Shown here: piece by piece, positions 42,956 to 52,616 of the stretch
Numbering within the stretch: position 1 is the stretch's first letter
Layout of the letters: every line of letters starts with the position of its first letter
Assembly (NCBI GenBank): GCA_963558565.1
Contig: CAUWGX010000001.1
Location: 248,001-312,000, forward strand
Direction: 5' to 3'
DNA length: 64,000 nt
DNA from: Atopostipes sp963558565
GTDB lineage: Bacteria > Bacillota > Bacilli > Lactobacillales > Carnobacteriaceae_A
Notes under the pieces: model-generated
The model's database searches: none
Told to the model about the DNA's origin: nothing
What the model saw: only the letters and a program-made list of their open reading frames with translations
Program-made: the position numbers and the translations under genes

Positions 42956-43495
42956 TTACAGATTTTCAGTAATAATGTTGCCATTTGTAAAGATATCAAT
43001 TTCTGAAGCAATTTTTAAGCCTTCGTAAGCAATTTCTTCAGCAGTCATCTCTTTATTGTGGCGTTTTAAAGCGCGAGCAGCGGCTAGCGCATAGTTTCCA
43101 CCAGAACCGACACTGATGACTGAATCATCAGGGGCAATCACTTCTCCAGTACCAGAGATTAATAGCATTTGATCTTTATCCATCGCAATGAGTAATGCCT
43201 CTAGTTGGCGCATTGCTTTATCTGAACGCCATTCTTGCGCAAGTTCAACGGCTGCTCGTTCTAAATTTCCACTGTATTTATTTAAGTTACCTTCAAATTT
43301 ATCTTCAAGTGTAAAAGCATCCGCGACGCTTCCCGCGAATCCTACTAACACTTCTCCATGATATATTTTTCGAATTTTACGCGCAGTACCTTTCATAATG
43401 ACCGACTCACCCATTGTTACTTGACCGTCACCAGCCATAGCTGTTTCACCATTATGTTGTACCGCTAATATAGTTGTAGCGTGAAATTTCGTCAT
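42956..43495 (-). CDS. hslV: HslV (ClpQ) peptidase of the HslUV protease
   Basis: The 179-residue proteasome-like peptidase has the core HATTILAVQHNGETAMAGDGQVT. The catalytic Thr (HATT) is preceded by six residues, as in the longer N-termini of Bacillus and Staphylococcus ClpQ. Further matches are GFAGSVADAFTL and IGSGGNYALAAARAL (here VGSGG). It forms the degradative chamber capped by HslU. GGAGGAG precedes the ATG. Confidence 0.94.
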   Translation of the reverse strand: MTKFHATTILAVQHNGETAMAGDGQVTMGESVIMKGTARKIRKIYHGEVLVGFAGSVADAFTLEDKFEGNLNKYSGNLERAAVELAQEWRSDKAMRQLEALLIAMDKDQMLLISGTGEVIAPDDSVISVGSGGNYALAAARALKRHNKEMTAEEIAYEGLKIASEIDIFTNGNIITENL

Positions 43496-43576
43496 TCTAT
43501 CTCCTCCGTATCAAACATTCAATTCTTGTAAAGTATGTCTCTATTTTCATAATAACAGCCCGCTACACCGAAAACA

Positions 43577-44479
43577 TCAGGCGCGCGGATGAAATTTACT
43601 ATAATCTTTTAATAAATGATCCTTCGTTACATGCGTATAAATTTGCGTAGACGATAAACTTTTATGTCCAAGGAGTTCTTGAACGGTTCGCATGTCTGCT
43701 CCATTATCCAATAAATGAGTCGCAAAAGAGTGACGCAATTTATGGGGATGAATAGAGGAAGTTAAACTGGTTTGTTTAATTAATTGGTTCAAAGCATATT
43801 GAATACCAGACACTGAAATATGGTCTCCATATTGACTAATCAGTAAATACTCATGGTCTTTTTGGTATTTTTTCATAAGCGGTGTGCGACAGTTTTCAAT
43901 ATAATTTTCAATCGCAATACGAGCATACTCGCCAAAAGGAACATAACGTTCACGATTTCCTTTTCCAAGCACTAATAGCACACCTAATTCTAAATCCACA
44001 TCTTCTACTTTTAATGCTTGACACTCACTCACACGGATACCTGTACCATATAAAATTTCAAGAATCGCATTATCTCGGAAATCTAAAGGTTCAGTCCCTG
44101 CGGCTGCTTCGAATAATTTTTGAATCTCTTCATCATAGAAGAAATTCGGCAAACGTAAACCAGTCTTTTTTAAATGTAAATAAGAAAAAGGATTTTCAGA
44201 AATAAATTGGTGACTGAGTAAATATTGATAAAAAGCTCGTAGACTCGAAATTTTTCTTGAAATGGATGAACGGCTATATTGCTCGTCCGTTAAGCGACTT
44301 AAATAAATACGTGCATCTGAAAGCTCCACTTTTTTTAAATCTTCATCGCCTGTTTCTTTTAAAAATTCAAGAAAATGATAAATATCTTCAGCATAAGCTT
44401 CTTTCGTCAAATCTGAATAATTTCTTTCATGGGTCAAGTAATTCATAAATTCTTTGACTAGTTCTTCATTCTTATTCAT
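43577..44479 (-). CDS. xerC: Tyrosine recombinase XerC (CodV)
   Basis: The 300-residue recombinase has an N-terminal SAM-like domain and the catalytic set: Arg in YGTGIRVSECQAL, Lys in GKGNRERYVP, His-x-x-Arg in HPHKLRHSFATHLL, and Tyr in SSTQIYTHV. It resolves chromosome dimers at dif. The ATG at 44479, six bases after GGAGATAACA, is a better start than the TTG at 44491, which overlaps the ribosome site. It lies directly before hslV, as in other Bacilli. Confidence 0.94.
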   Translation of the reverse strand: MNKNEELVKEFMNYLTHERNYSDLTKEAYAEDIYHFLEFLKETGDEDLKKVELSDARIYLSRLTDEQYSRSSISRKISSLRAFYQYLLSHQFISENPFSYLHLKKTGLRLPNFFYDEEIQKLFEAAAGTEPLDFRDNAILEILYGTGIRVSECQALKVEDVDLELGVLLVLGKGNRERYVPFGEYARIAIENYIENCRTPLMKKYQKDHEYLLISQYGDHISVSGIQYALNQLIKQTSLTSSIHPHKLRHSFATHLLDNGADMRTVQELLGHKSLSSTQIYTHVTKDHLLKDYSKFHPRA

Positions 44480-44586
44480 TGTTATCTCCAAGCTTTCTAA
44501 AGATTTCTCAGTCGTTTTTGTCTACTTTCCTATTTTAGCATAGATTTAAAAAAACTCGATAAAAACATATTGAAAGATTTGTGAAT

Positions 44587-44622
44587 AAAAAACGCTGATT
44601 ATTTTTTAAATCAGCGTTTTTT
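44587..44622 (-). terminator. Terminator after topA
   Basis: AAAAACGCTGATT pairs with AATCAGCGTTTTT with T runs on both strands. Confidence 0.88.
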
Positions 44623-44633
44623 AGACTATTCAT

Positions 44634-46700
44634 TTATTTTTGTGGTTCTTCCTCGTAATCACAATTTGAACATTTCACTTGTGTTTGTTTCCGTGTGCGT
44701 TTCTCGACTAAATACTCGTCACATTTTGGACAATCTCTGCCAATTGGCTTGTCCCATGAAGAGAAATCACAATCTGGATATCGCTCACAGCCGTAAAACA
44801 AGCGGTTCTTTTTCGTTTTACGCTCGACAACTTCTCCCTTACCACATGTTGGACATGTGACCCCGATCTTTTTAAGAATCGGTTTCGTATTCCGGCAATC
44901 TGGAAAATTCGAACAAGCATAAAACTTACCATAACGGCCCATTTTAATAACCATTGGATGGCCACATTTCTCACAGTCAAAGCCAGCCGGTTCGTCTCGA
45001 ATCTCTATTTCTTCCATCTCTTCTTCTGCTTTTTCGACTTCTTGATTAAAGGGTTGGTAGAAATCATCGATTAATTTCACCCAATCTTGCTTTCCTTCTT
45101 CGATCTCATCTAATTGCTCTTCCATTTCGGCTGTAAATTTAACATCTACAATCTCTGGGAAGTATTCAGCAATTAAATCATTCACGATCTCACCAAGTTC
45201 GGTCGGTTCGAAGCGACGATTGTTCATCGTAACATAATAACGTCGTCGTAAAGTATTCAATGTTGGAGCATAAGTGGACGGACGTCCTACACCATTTTCC
45301 TCTAATGCTTTGACTAAAGTCGCTTCACTATATCTTGCAGGCGGTTGTGTAAAGTGCTGTTTTGGATCAAGCTTTAATAACTTTACATTTTCTCCTTTTT
45401 CTAAATCAGGCAAGATGTTATCTTTCTCACTGTTGCTATCTTTATAGACTTTTTGGTAACCTGCAAAGGCTAATTGTGAACCATTGGCACGGAAAATAAC
45501 TCCGTTTTGTTCCAAATCAACACGCATTGTATTGTATACAGCTGCTTTCATTTGGCTCGCCATGAATCGATTCCAGATCAGTTGATATAAACGAAACTGG
45601 TCTTTTGATAGATATTTTTTAATCGAAGCCGGTGTACGTTTCGCACTTGTTGGACGTATGGCTTCGTGCGCATCTTGCGCATTTTCAGTATTTGAAGTGG
45701 CTTTTTTAGCCCACACATATTCTTTTCCGTATTCTTCTTCAATATAATCAATGGCTTCATTTCGTGCAAGATTTGAAATACGAGTCGAATCGGTACGCAT
45801 ATAGGTAATTAACCCTGTGGTTTGGTTTCTTTGGATTGAAACCCCTTCATATAATTGTTGGGCAGTGCTCATCGTTTTATTGGTACGGAAGTTTAATCGA
45901 TTAGCAGCTTCCTGTTGTAGCGTACTTGTGGTGAAAGGTTTCTTTGGGTTCCGTCTTCTTTTACTGCGTTTCACTTCTTGAACCGCAAAAGGTTGTTTTT
46001 GATCGATTTTTTCTAAGACTTCTGAAACTTTTTCTTGGTTTGGCAAATCAACTTTCTTCGCATCAAAACCATGAAAAGCAGCTTCAAATTGTTGCTTATC
46101 TTTTTCAAAATCACCTGTAATAGACCAGTATTCCTCTGGTTTAAAGTTTCTTATTTCTTTCTCGCGGTCAATAATAATTTTTAGTGCTACTGACTGGACA
46201 CGACCAGCACTTAATCCATTCTTTACCTTTTTCCATAAAATCGGACTGATTTTATAACCAACAATTCGGTCTAAAATACGGCGACCTTGTTGGGCATCGA
46301 CTAAATCTTTATTAATTGTACGAGGTGTTTTAAACGCATCTTTTACTGCATCTTTTGTGATCTCATTGAACACCACGCGGTTTTCAGCATCTTCTTCTAA
46401 TTTTAACGCATGACCTAAATGCCATGCAATAGCTTCTCCTTCTCGGTCCGGGTCGGCTGCGAGGTATACTTTTTCAGCTTTTTTTGCATATTTTCTTAAA
46501 TCTTTTAAGACAGGACCTTTTCCTCGAATAGTAATATAATCAGGCTCATAATTGTTTTCAAAATCAATGGCCATACGACTTTTAGGTAAATCTCTCACAT
46601 GGCCTAAACTGGCGACCACTTTATAATTTTTACCTAAGTATTTTTCAATGGTCTTTCCTTTAGCTGGTGACTCTACAATGACTAAATACTTAAAAGCCAA
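44634..46700 (-). CDS. topA: DNA topoisomerase I
   Basis: The 688-residue type IA topoisomerase has the TOPRIM domain (LVIVESPAKGKTIEKYLG; AADPDREGEAIAWHLG), the catalytic Tyr in GLITYMRTDSTRIS (about 300) and three C-terminal zinc ribbons (CEKCGHP..CSNFPDC; CPTCGKG..CERYPDC; CPKCDEY..CSNC). It relaxes negative supercoils. The TTG start follows AAGGAG by seven bases. It has its own strong promoter. The trmFO gene often found between topA and xerC is absent. Confidence 0.96.
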   Translation of the reverse strand: MAFKYLVIVESPAKGKTIEKYLGKNYKVVASLGHVRDLPKSRMAIDFENNYEPDYITIRGKGPVLKDLRKYAKKAEKVYLAADPDREGEAIAWHLGHALKLEEDAENRVVFNEITKDAVKDAFKTPRTINKDLVDAQQGRRILDRIVGYKISPILWKKVKNGLSAGRVQSVALKIIIDREKEIRNFKPEEYWSITGDFEKDKQQFEAAFHGFDAKKVDLPNQEKVSEVLEKIDQKQPFAVQEVKRSKRRRNPKKPFTTSTLQQEAANRLNFRTNKTMSTAQQLYEGVSIQRNQTTGLITYMRTDSTRISNLARNEAIDYIEEEYGKEYVWAKKATSNTENAQDAHEAIRPTSAKRTPASIKKYLSKDQFRLYQLIWNRFMASQMKAAVYNTMRVDLEQNGVIFRANGSQLAFAGYQKVYKDSNSEKDNILPDLEKGENVKLLKLDPKQHFTQPPARYSEATLVKALEENGVGRPSTYAPTLNTLRRRYYVTMNNRRFEPTELGEIVNDLIAEYFPEIVDVKFTAEMEEQLDEIEEGKQDWVKLIDDFYQPFNQEVEKAEEEMEEIEIRDEPAGFDCEKCGHPMVIKMGRYGKFYACSNFPDCRNTKPILKKIGVTCPTCGKGEVVERKTKKNRLFYGCERYPDCDFSSWDKPIGRDCPKCDEYLVEKRTRKQTQVKCSNCDYEEEPQK

Positions 46701-46797
46701 TCTAAAACTCCTTCCTACTGGAACATTTGTACATTCTGGTGGTTATTTATTTTGAGTATTTTCTAAACAAATTTGTATCTTTCGTAAATCGTTACAT

Positions 46798-46827
46798 ATC
46801 ATAGGACAATTGAAATCATTTTGTCAA
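46798..46827 (-). promoter_or_regulatory. Promoter of topA
   Basis: On the minus strand TTGACA (46822-46827) and TATGAT (46798-46803) are 18 bases apart, about 100 bases before the start codon. Confidence 0.8.
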
Positions 46828-46877
46828 CTTTTTTATAAAATATTTTTTAGGGCTGTAAAATAAAAGAACAGTTTCTA

Positions 46878-47789
46878 CTATATAAAGAACCATTCTTTCA
46901 AGATATCTTCGCTGTCTTGAGTCAAAATTGCACCTAGTTGAATTAAGCGATGGTTCCCTGCTCGATTTTCTTCGAATATAGAACCAGGTACTGCAAAAAC
47001 ATCACGCCCTTCATCAAGCGCATTGTAAGCAGTAATTAAGCTCCCACTTCGTTTCTTTGCCTCAACGACTAGCACGCCTCGACTCAGTCCGGCTATTATA
47101 CGATTTCTCTCAGGAAAATGAAACTTTAACGGCTTAGACCCCATCGGATATTCAGTGATCACGAGATGTTCTGCACTTAGAAATTCTTGAAGCGCTCGAT
47201 TAGCATAAGGATAAAAAACATCTAAACCGGTGCCGATCACTCCCACCGTTTGTCCCTTGTTTTTCAAACTATGCACATGAGCTTCTGTGTCAATCCCTTT
47301 AGCTAATCCACTGACTATCGCGATTTCCTGTTTACTCTGATGGATAATGTCTTTTACAATGTGAGCAACCACTTCTTTCCCATAAGACGTATCTGCACGA
47401 GCGCCCACTACCCCTAACCATGTTTTTTGTTTTAACCATTCGATTTGTCCTTTATAAAATAAAACAACGGGTGGCGCATAAATTTGTTTTAAAGGATCTG
47501 GATATTCCGCAGATAACAAATGGATCCACTCAATATTATTTTCTTTGTAACGGGTCATTTCTTTTTCAATCGAAAGGTCTTTTAAAAAAGACAGAAAAAA
47601 AGCTTTCTTTTTCATGGAAAGCTTTTTGATATTGTTGGCCTGTACGAGTACTTTCTCATCGATCTCTTCTTTAAAATGATCTACAACCAACTCAACAAAT
47701 AAATTGTATTTTTCTGTTGCTTGTAAAGATGGATACACACCAATCGCAAACATAATTTCATCAATGGATAAATCTTTAATCATTTTCAT
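46878..47789 (-). CDS. dprA: DNA-processing protein DprA
   Basis: The 303-residue protein has an N-terminal SAM-like part and the Rossmann-like DprA domain: GVVGARADTSYGKEVVAHI, SGLAKGIDTEAH and GVIGTGLDVFYPYANRALQ. It loads RecA onto incoming single-stranded DNA in competence. The start is ambiguous among GTG 47792, ATG 47789 and ATG 47783; AAAGGTGA suits 47789. It is between rnhB and topA. Confidence 0.92.
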   Translation of the reverse strand: MKMIKDLSIDEIMFAIGVYPSLQATEKYNLFVELVVDHFKEEIDEKVLVQANNIKKLSMKKKAFFLSFLKDLSIEKEMTRYKENNIEWIHLLSAEYPDPLKQIYAPPVVLFYKGQIEWLKQKTWLGVVGARADTSYGKEVVAHIVKDIIHQSKQEIAIVSGLAKGIDTEAHVHSLKNKGQTVGVIGTGLDVFYPYANRALQEFLSAEHLVITEYPMGSKPLKFHFPERNRIIAGLSRGVLVVEAKKRSGSLITAYNALDEGRDVFAVPGSIFEENRAGNHRLIQLGAILTQDSEDILKEWFFI

Positions 47790-47869
47790 CACTCACCTTT
47801 ATTTTTTTTAACCCTCTATAATATATATTTGCATAAAAGTGAGAATTTCATTTTTTTAACTAAAAAAAA

Positions 47870-48637
47870 TTAAATGTATTTGGTGACAGGTGAAAAAGTT
47901 CGTCGATGAATAGGCGTAGCTCCATATTTTTTGAGCCCTTCAAGATGCGCTTTCGTCCCGTAACCGACGTTGCTTAAAAATTCGTAGCCCGGATATTCTT
48001 CATCATAATCCGCCATCAAACGATCTCGCGTGACTTTTGCAATAATACTTGCAGCGGCAATACTATTACTGTTCATATCCCCTTTAATCACCGCTTGTTG
48101 TGGGATGTCAGTGGGCAAAGTCATCGCGTCCACTAATAAATGATCAGGCGCCATGGATAAATCATTGACCGCTTTTAGCATTGCTAATTTCGTCGCTTCT
48201 AAAATATTCACACGATCAATAGTCTCAGCTGAGATGATTCCCAGGCCGATTCCTTTTGCTTTTTCGTGAATTTCTTGAAACAGTTCATCGCGTTTTACGG
48301 CTGATAATTTCTTTGAATCATCTAAACCTAAAATAGGCTCAGTAGCTTCTAAGATAACTGCTGCCGCCACCACTGGACCAGCTAGCGGACCTCTCCCTAC
48401 TTCATCAATACCTGCAATTGCTTCATAGCCAGCAGCATGCCCTCGGTCTTCATATTGATTCATCGTTATAAATCGTGCTTCTAAGGCCTCTGTTTCTTTT
48501 TGCTTTTTCTGCCATTTTTTAAGAGCCGCTTGCACACCTTTACGTTCATCCGCTTGTAATTCTAATAAAAAAGGATCTTTTTCATCGGTAATCCATGCAA
48601 GTTTTTCTTTAATCTCTTTAATTGTTTGTTTCTTCAT
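47870..48637 (-). CDS. rnhB: Ribonuclease HII
   Basis: The 255-residue enzyme cuts RNA in RNA/DNA hybrids and misincorporated ribonucleotides. The metal-binding residues lie in AGIDEVGRGPLAGPVVAAAV (Asp, Glu) and LLVDAMTLP; SIAAASIIAKVTRDRLM is the conserved tail motif. An N-terminal extension of about 75 residues is usual in Firmicutes. It overlaps rbgA by 20 bases, indicating coupling. Confidence 0.95.
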   Translation of the reverse strand: MKKQTIKEIKEKLAWITDEKDPFLLELQADERKGVQAALKKWQKKQKETEALEARFITMNQYEDRGHAAGYEAIAGIDEVGRGPLAGPVVAAAVILEATEPILGLDDSKKLSAVKRDELFQEIHEKAKGIGLGIISAETIDRVNILEATKLAMLKAVNDLSMAPDHLLVDAMTLPTDIPQQAVIKGDMNSNSIAAASIIAKVTRDRLMADYDEEYPGYEFLSNVGYGTKAHLEGLKKYGATPIHRRTFSPVTKYI

Positions 48638-49493
48638 TTTCTAAGCTCAATTCTTTTGGAGTTTCGAAAGAAAGGCGTCCTAACTTTCCATCTCTTATTT
48701 CATTCAGTAGCATTTCAGACCCGCGTTCGTAATCATCGAAAAATCCACGTTTTTCAGTGATGAGTAAGATGAGATCCGGAGCCGAGAGTTCTTCTTCTAA
48801 TTCTTTATCAAAATGATAACGAGTTGCAAGGGCTCCAGGATAATTTTTCGTTAAATAATTAATCGCATAAATAGCAATATCATCTACATAATACAGCGTA
48901 TGCTTAATGGCCCCCGTTAGAGCTAATTTTTCACCTTGTTCGTGCCCTTCAAACTTCGGCCATAAAATCCCCGGCATATCGAGTAACTCTAATTGTTTTT
49001 TATATTTCACCCACTGTTGTGCTTTGGTTACGCCTGGTCGATCACCTGTTTGCGTTACATTCTTACCTGCAAAGCGATTAATTAAAGTAGATTTACCCAC
49101 ATTCGGAATCCCTACAGTCACTCCTCGGATTGCTCGAGGCTTCAATCCCTTTGCTTCCCTTTTAGCAGAATTATCTTCTAACACATTCTTGGCCGCATCA
49201 ATTATTTTTTGAATGTCTTTTGCAGACTTTCCATTGAATGCAACAGCTTCAATATTCTGACTTTGAAAATGTTTTAACCACTGATCGGTAATCCCAGAGT
49301 TCGCTAAATCAGCTTTCATTAAGACTAAAACGTGGGGTTTATTTTGAATAATTTCAAAAACATCTGGATTTCTCGATGCATTAGGAATCCGCGCATCGAC
49401 AAGTTCAAAAACCACATCAACTAATGGTAACTTTTCTGTCAATTCTCGTTTAGCTTTTGCCATGTGGCCTGGATACCATTGTATATTTGCCAT
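48618..49493 (-). CDS. rbgA: Ribosome biogenesis GTPase RbgA (YlqF)
   Basis: The 291-residue circularly permuted GTPase has the G4 motif (LMKADLAN), G1 (GIPNVGKSTLINRF) and G3 (DMPG) in permuted order. It helps mature the 50S subunit. WYPGHMAKAKREL at the start is characteristic. It is between lepB and rnhB, the B. subtilis order. Confidence 0.95.
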   Translation of the reverse strand: MANIQWYPGHMAKAKRELTEKLPLVDVVFELVDARIPNASRNPDVFEIIQNKPHVLVLMKADLANSGITDQWLKHFQSQNIEAVAFNGKSAKDIQKIIDAAKNVLEDNSAKREAKGLKPRAIRGVTVGIPNVGKSTLINRFAGKNVTQTGDRPGVTKAQQWVKYKKQLELLDMPGILWPKFEGHEQGEKLALTGAIKHTLYYVDDIAIYAINYLTKNYPGALATRYHFDKELEEELSAPDLILLITEKRGFFDDYERGSEMLLNEIRDGKLGRLSFETPKELSLENEETNN

Positions 49494-49518
49494 AATAACA
49501 CCTCTTAATCATAAAATG

Positions 49519-49548
49519 ACCGTGCCAGTATGAATCAACTAGCACGGT
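49519..49548. terminator. Hairpin after lepB
   Basis: ACCGTGC (49519-49525) pairs with GCACGGT (49542-49548). The better T run is on the plus strand, so as a terminator for the minus-strand lepB it would be weak; some transcripts may read on into rbgA. Confidence 0.5.
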
Positions 49549-49573
49549 TTTATTTAAATTTATTTTCAAATTG

Positions 49574-50194
49574 CTACTCGACAAAACCGAACTTTTTAAA
49601 GGGCCAGTAACGTAAAGATACTTTTCCAAGTAGAGTGTCTTCTTCAACAAAACCAAAACTGCGACTATCTCTTGAATTTAATCGATTATCTCCGAGTACA
49701 AAATATTCACCTTCTGGAACCTCTTCTTCTCCTAAAAGTGTTAATAAAGAGAAATCACCAGAGGAGAAATAAGAAACTTCATCAGACGGGTCTGCGGGTA
49801 AAAATTCTTGATCAACCGGTTCACCATTTAAGTATAAGACATCTTCTTCATACTCAACGGTATCTCCAGGCATACCAATCACGCGCTTGATATATTGGGT
49901 GTCTTCCTCATCTGGCGGTGGAAAAACAACGATATCAAAACGTTCAATATCAGAAAATTTATTTAAAAGTAAATAATCACCATCTGATAGTGTCGGTTCC
50001 ATGGAGTCCCCATCCACCATAACTGGTGCAAAGAAAAAGTGATGAACGACAAAAAATATCAAGGATAAGACCACAATATATTTTATGGTCGAAAATAACT
50101 CTTGAAAAAAAGTTCCTTCATTTTGTTTATTATTATTATTTTTTGGTGCATGCTTTTCACTACGTGGTGGAAAGTTTGATTCGTAATCTCCCAT
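49574..50194 (-). CDS. lepB: Signal peptidase I
   Basis: The 206-residue enzyme has one N-terminal membrane anchor (YIVVLSLIFFVVHHFFFAPVM) and the catalytic Ser in DGDSMEPTL and Lys in YIKRVIGMPGD. It cleaves signal peptides outside the membrane. The cytoplasmic head (about 35 residues) is rich in Asn and Lys. GGAG lies nine bases before the ATG at 50194; the TTG at 50209 overlaps it. Confidence 0.94.
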   Translation of the reverse strand: MGDYESNFPPRSEKHAPKNNNNKQNEGTFFQELFSTIKYIVVLSLIFFVVHHFFFAPVMVDGDSMEPTLSDGDYLLLNKFSDIERFDIVVFPPPDEEDTQYIKRVIGMPGDTVEYEEDVLYLNGEPVDQEFLPADPSDEVSYFSSGDFSLLTLLGEEEVPEGEYFVLGDNRLNSRDSRSFGFVEEDTLLGKVSLRYWPFKKFGFVE

Positions 50195-50302
50195 TATACC
50201 CGTCTCCAATAATTATAATTTCTTTTCTACATCCCTATAATAACATAACTCGCTTTAAAATACATTTTTGAAGAACGAAAGATCCAAATACTTTACCTCA
50301 AA

Positions 50303-50347
50303 GAAAATCAGAGCTTTACTTCAGCTAAAAGTAAAACTCTGGTTTTT
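50303..50347 (-). terminator. Terminator after ctpA
   Basis: CCAGAG-TTTACTT pairs with AAGTAAA-CTCTG, followed on the minus strand by a T-rich tail. Confidence 0.75.
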
Positions 50348-50353
50348 AATGAT

Positions 50354-51844
50354 TTATTCTTGCAACGCTTCAACAGCCGCTTCGTATTGTGTATCATTTT
50401 CTTCTATTTTTGTCCGTAAAGCTTCTGTCAATAAGCGAGCTGTTTCTCCTGTCACAATCCCATCGACGGATAAATCATTTTCAGTTTGGAAAGCTTCTAC
50501 TGCTTCAACAACTGTTTCATCAAAAGTTTCATTGTCAGAAACTTCGTAGTCTAAAGCAGAAAGTACATTCTTCAAGTTTTTCACTTCTGCTGATGTTTGT
50601 CCCTCTTCATAAGTGGCACTGGAGTTAATAATAAATAAAGTGGCATAATCAGGTAGCGAGACCTCAACGTCGGGCTCAATACCTTCTTCGTTAATCCATT
50701 CGCCATCTGCTGTTAACCATTTGCCACTTGTGAATTTAACTTCATCTTCTTCGCCAAGCTCAACCACGCTCTGAACGGTTCCTTTACCGAAAGTCGTATC
50801 GCCATAGATAGGAATATCCACTGAACGCATCGCACCTGCAAGGATCTCAGAAGCACTCGCGCTTCCCTCATCGACAAGTAAAATAGCCTCGCCATCATAC
50901 TTAAAGTCACCGTACTCTTCCGAAGCATTATAAACAGTCGGCTCTTCATCTTCTCTGTATTCTGTCATCATTAAAGGTTCACCATCGGGTACAAAAATAT
51001 TCGAAATTTGTAAGGCTGTTGTCAATAAACCGCCAGGGTTTCCACGAACATCGAAAACAATTTTTTCAACCCCTTGGTCCTCTAACTCCTGAATAGCAGT
51101 GGTCGTTTCTTTGTAAGTGGGCATATTAAAATTCACGATATTCACATACCCAATCGAATCATCCTCTTCGTCAACTTCGTAAAAGACGGTTTCAAGTGGG
51201 ATCGTTGCTCGTACAAGTGACACTGTAAATTGTTCTTCTCCACGCTGAATCAGCAGCTCTACACTACTATCTTCCGGTCCTCGAATTAATTCAACTGCCT
51301 CATTAAGTGGGAGATCAGCAACGGATTCACCAGCGACTTCCAAGATTAAATCGTTTGGTTGTAAACCAGCTTCTTCTGCGGGTGAATTTGCGATTGGAGA
51401 AATGATTCGCACATAATCCCCATCTTTCATGACCTCAGCACCGATTCCCTCAAAAGATCCTGAAACGTCCTCCTCAAAACTAGAACTTTCCACTTGGTCC
51501 ATATATTCAGTATAAGGATCACCGACTGCTGCTGCCATGCCGTCTAGAGCGCCCTCTACTAAAACTTGTGAATCCACTTCTTCATAATAATTCGTTTTTA
51601 ATATCGTATAGAGTTTATTGATCGGCGATAATTCCTCTTGATCACCAAAGAGCAATTGCGTATCCAATTCTGTTTCAGTCGCTTCTTCAGGTGTTGCCAC
51701 CTCTTCACTGCTCTGCTCACCTGAAACAAAGTAAACAACAGAAATTGTCCCAATGACCCCAATCAATAATGCTACAATAATCGAAAGAATGTAACGATTT
51801 CTACTGACGGTTCGTTTGTCGTTCTGTTTTTCATTTTCATTCAT
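50354..51844 (-). CDS. ctpA: S41 family C-terminal processing peptidase (CtpA-like)
   Basis: The 496-residue exported protease has an N-terminal helix (ILSIIVALLIGVIGTISVVYF), a PDZ domain (GIGAEVMKDGDYVRIISPI, about 130-215), the S41 core with the catalytic Ser in VDEGSASASEILAGAM and Lys in TFGKGTVQSVV, and a C-terminal peptidoglycan-binding domain (LKNVLSALDYEVSDNETFDE). It processes or degrades proteins at the cell surface. The ATG at 51844 has AAAGGAG nine bases upstream. Confidence 0.93.
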   Translation of the reverse strand: MNENEKQNDKRTVSRNRYILSIIVALLIGVIGTISVVYFVSGEQSSEEVATPEEATETELDTQLLFGDQEELSPINKLYTILKTNYYEEVDSQVLVEGALDGMAAAVGDPYTEYMDQVESSSFEEDVSGSFEGIGAEVMKDGDYVRIISPIANSPAEEAGLQPNDLILEVAGESVADLPLNEAVELIRGPEDSSVELLIQRGEEQFTVSLVRATIPLETVFYEVDEEDDSIGYVNIVNFNMPTYKETTTAIQELEDQGVEKIVFDVRGNPGGLLTTALQISNIFVPDGEPLMMTEYREDEEPTVYNASEEYGDFKYDGEAILLVDEGSASASEILAGAMRSVDIPIYGDTTFGKGTVQSVVELGEEDEVKFTSGKWLTADGEWINEEGIEPDVEVSLPDYATLFIINSSATYEEGQTSAEVKNLKNVLSALDYEVSDNETFDETVVEAVEAFQTENDLSVDGIVTGETARLLTEALRTKIEENDTQYEAAVEALQE

Positions 51845-51876
51845 ACGCAATAACTCCTTTAAATTTCAATTTCTGT

Positions 51877-52587
51877 TTATTGATGCTCAATAGCTGTTTC
51901 AAGGGCAATGACCATCATATCATCAAATGTACGCTCACGTTCTTCGGCCGTTGTTTCTTCCCCCGTTAGAATATGATCACTAATTGTAAGAATAGCTAGA
52001 GCTTTCTTTTGGTATTTAGCAGCTAAGGTGTATAAAGCAGCAGCTTCCATTTCTGTTGCTAACACGCCATAGTCGGCCAGTTTGTTTTTATCCAATTCTT
52101 CGTTGTAAAAACGGTCAGCAGTCAAAACATTCCCTGCACGAACATTATAACCATTCTCAATTCCTTTTTCATAAGCCGTTTTTAATAAACCAAAGTCAGC
52201 CAGCGGAGCAAAATCGACTTGATTATTAAATGTTTGGCGATTGATTCCTGAATCCGTCGTTGCCCCTTGTGCCAGCACCACATCACGTACTTCGACATCT
52301 TTTTGCAAGGCACCCGCTGAACCCACGCGCATCAAAATTTCACAGCCGTATTCATTAATTAACTCTTCAACATAAATACTAATTGAAGGTACTCCCATCC
52401 CTGTTCCTTGCACTGAAATGGGAACACCTTTATATGTACCTGTAAAACCAAAAGCATTACGCACGGTATTATATTGTTTGACATCCTCTAGAAATGTTTC
52501 CGCAATGTACTTTGCACGTAATGGGTCTCCCGGCAGTAAAACAATTTTTGCGATGTCGCCTTTCTCTGCTCCAATATGTGTACTCAT
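51877..52587 (-). CDS. deoD: Purine nucleoside phosphorylase DeoD type
   Basis: The 236-residue hexameric PNP has the phosphate site LLPGDPLRAKYIAE, GTGMGVPSISIYVEEL and the catalytic EMEAAALYTLA (about 178-188), followed by LTISDH. It cleaves purine nucleosides to the base and ribose-1-phosphate. AGAGGAG precedes the ATG by nine bases. It follows YozE by about 30 bases. Confidence 0.95.
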   Translation of the reverse strand: MSTHIGAEKGDIAKIVLLPGDPLRAKYIAETFLEDVKQYNTVRNAFGFTGTYKGVPISVQGTGMGVPSISIYVEELINEYGCEILMRVGSAGALQKDVEVRDVVLAQGATTDSGINRQTFNNQVDFAPLADFGLLKTAYEKGIENGYNVRAGNVLTADRFYNEELDKNKLADYGVLATEMEAAALYTLAAKYQKKALAILTISDHILTGEETTAEERERTFDDMMVIALETAIEHQ

Positions 52588-52616
52588 AAATAAATGCTCC
52601 TCTTTTTTATTTTTAG

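Noticed and set aside
45578..45769. Short ORFs opposite or inside topA, parC, abcF and other long genes
   Set aside because: They overlap clear genes in other frames, have no ribosome sites and read as composition artefacts.
46720..46745. LexA-like GAAC-N4-GTAC motif in the topA leader
   Set aside because: One half-site base is wrong and topA is not a typical SOS gene.
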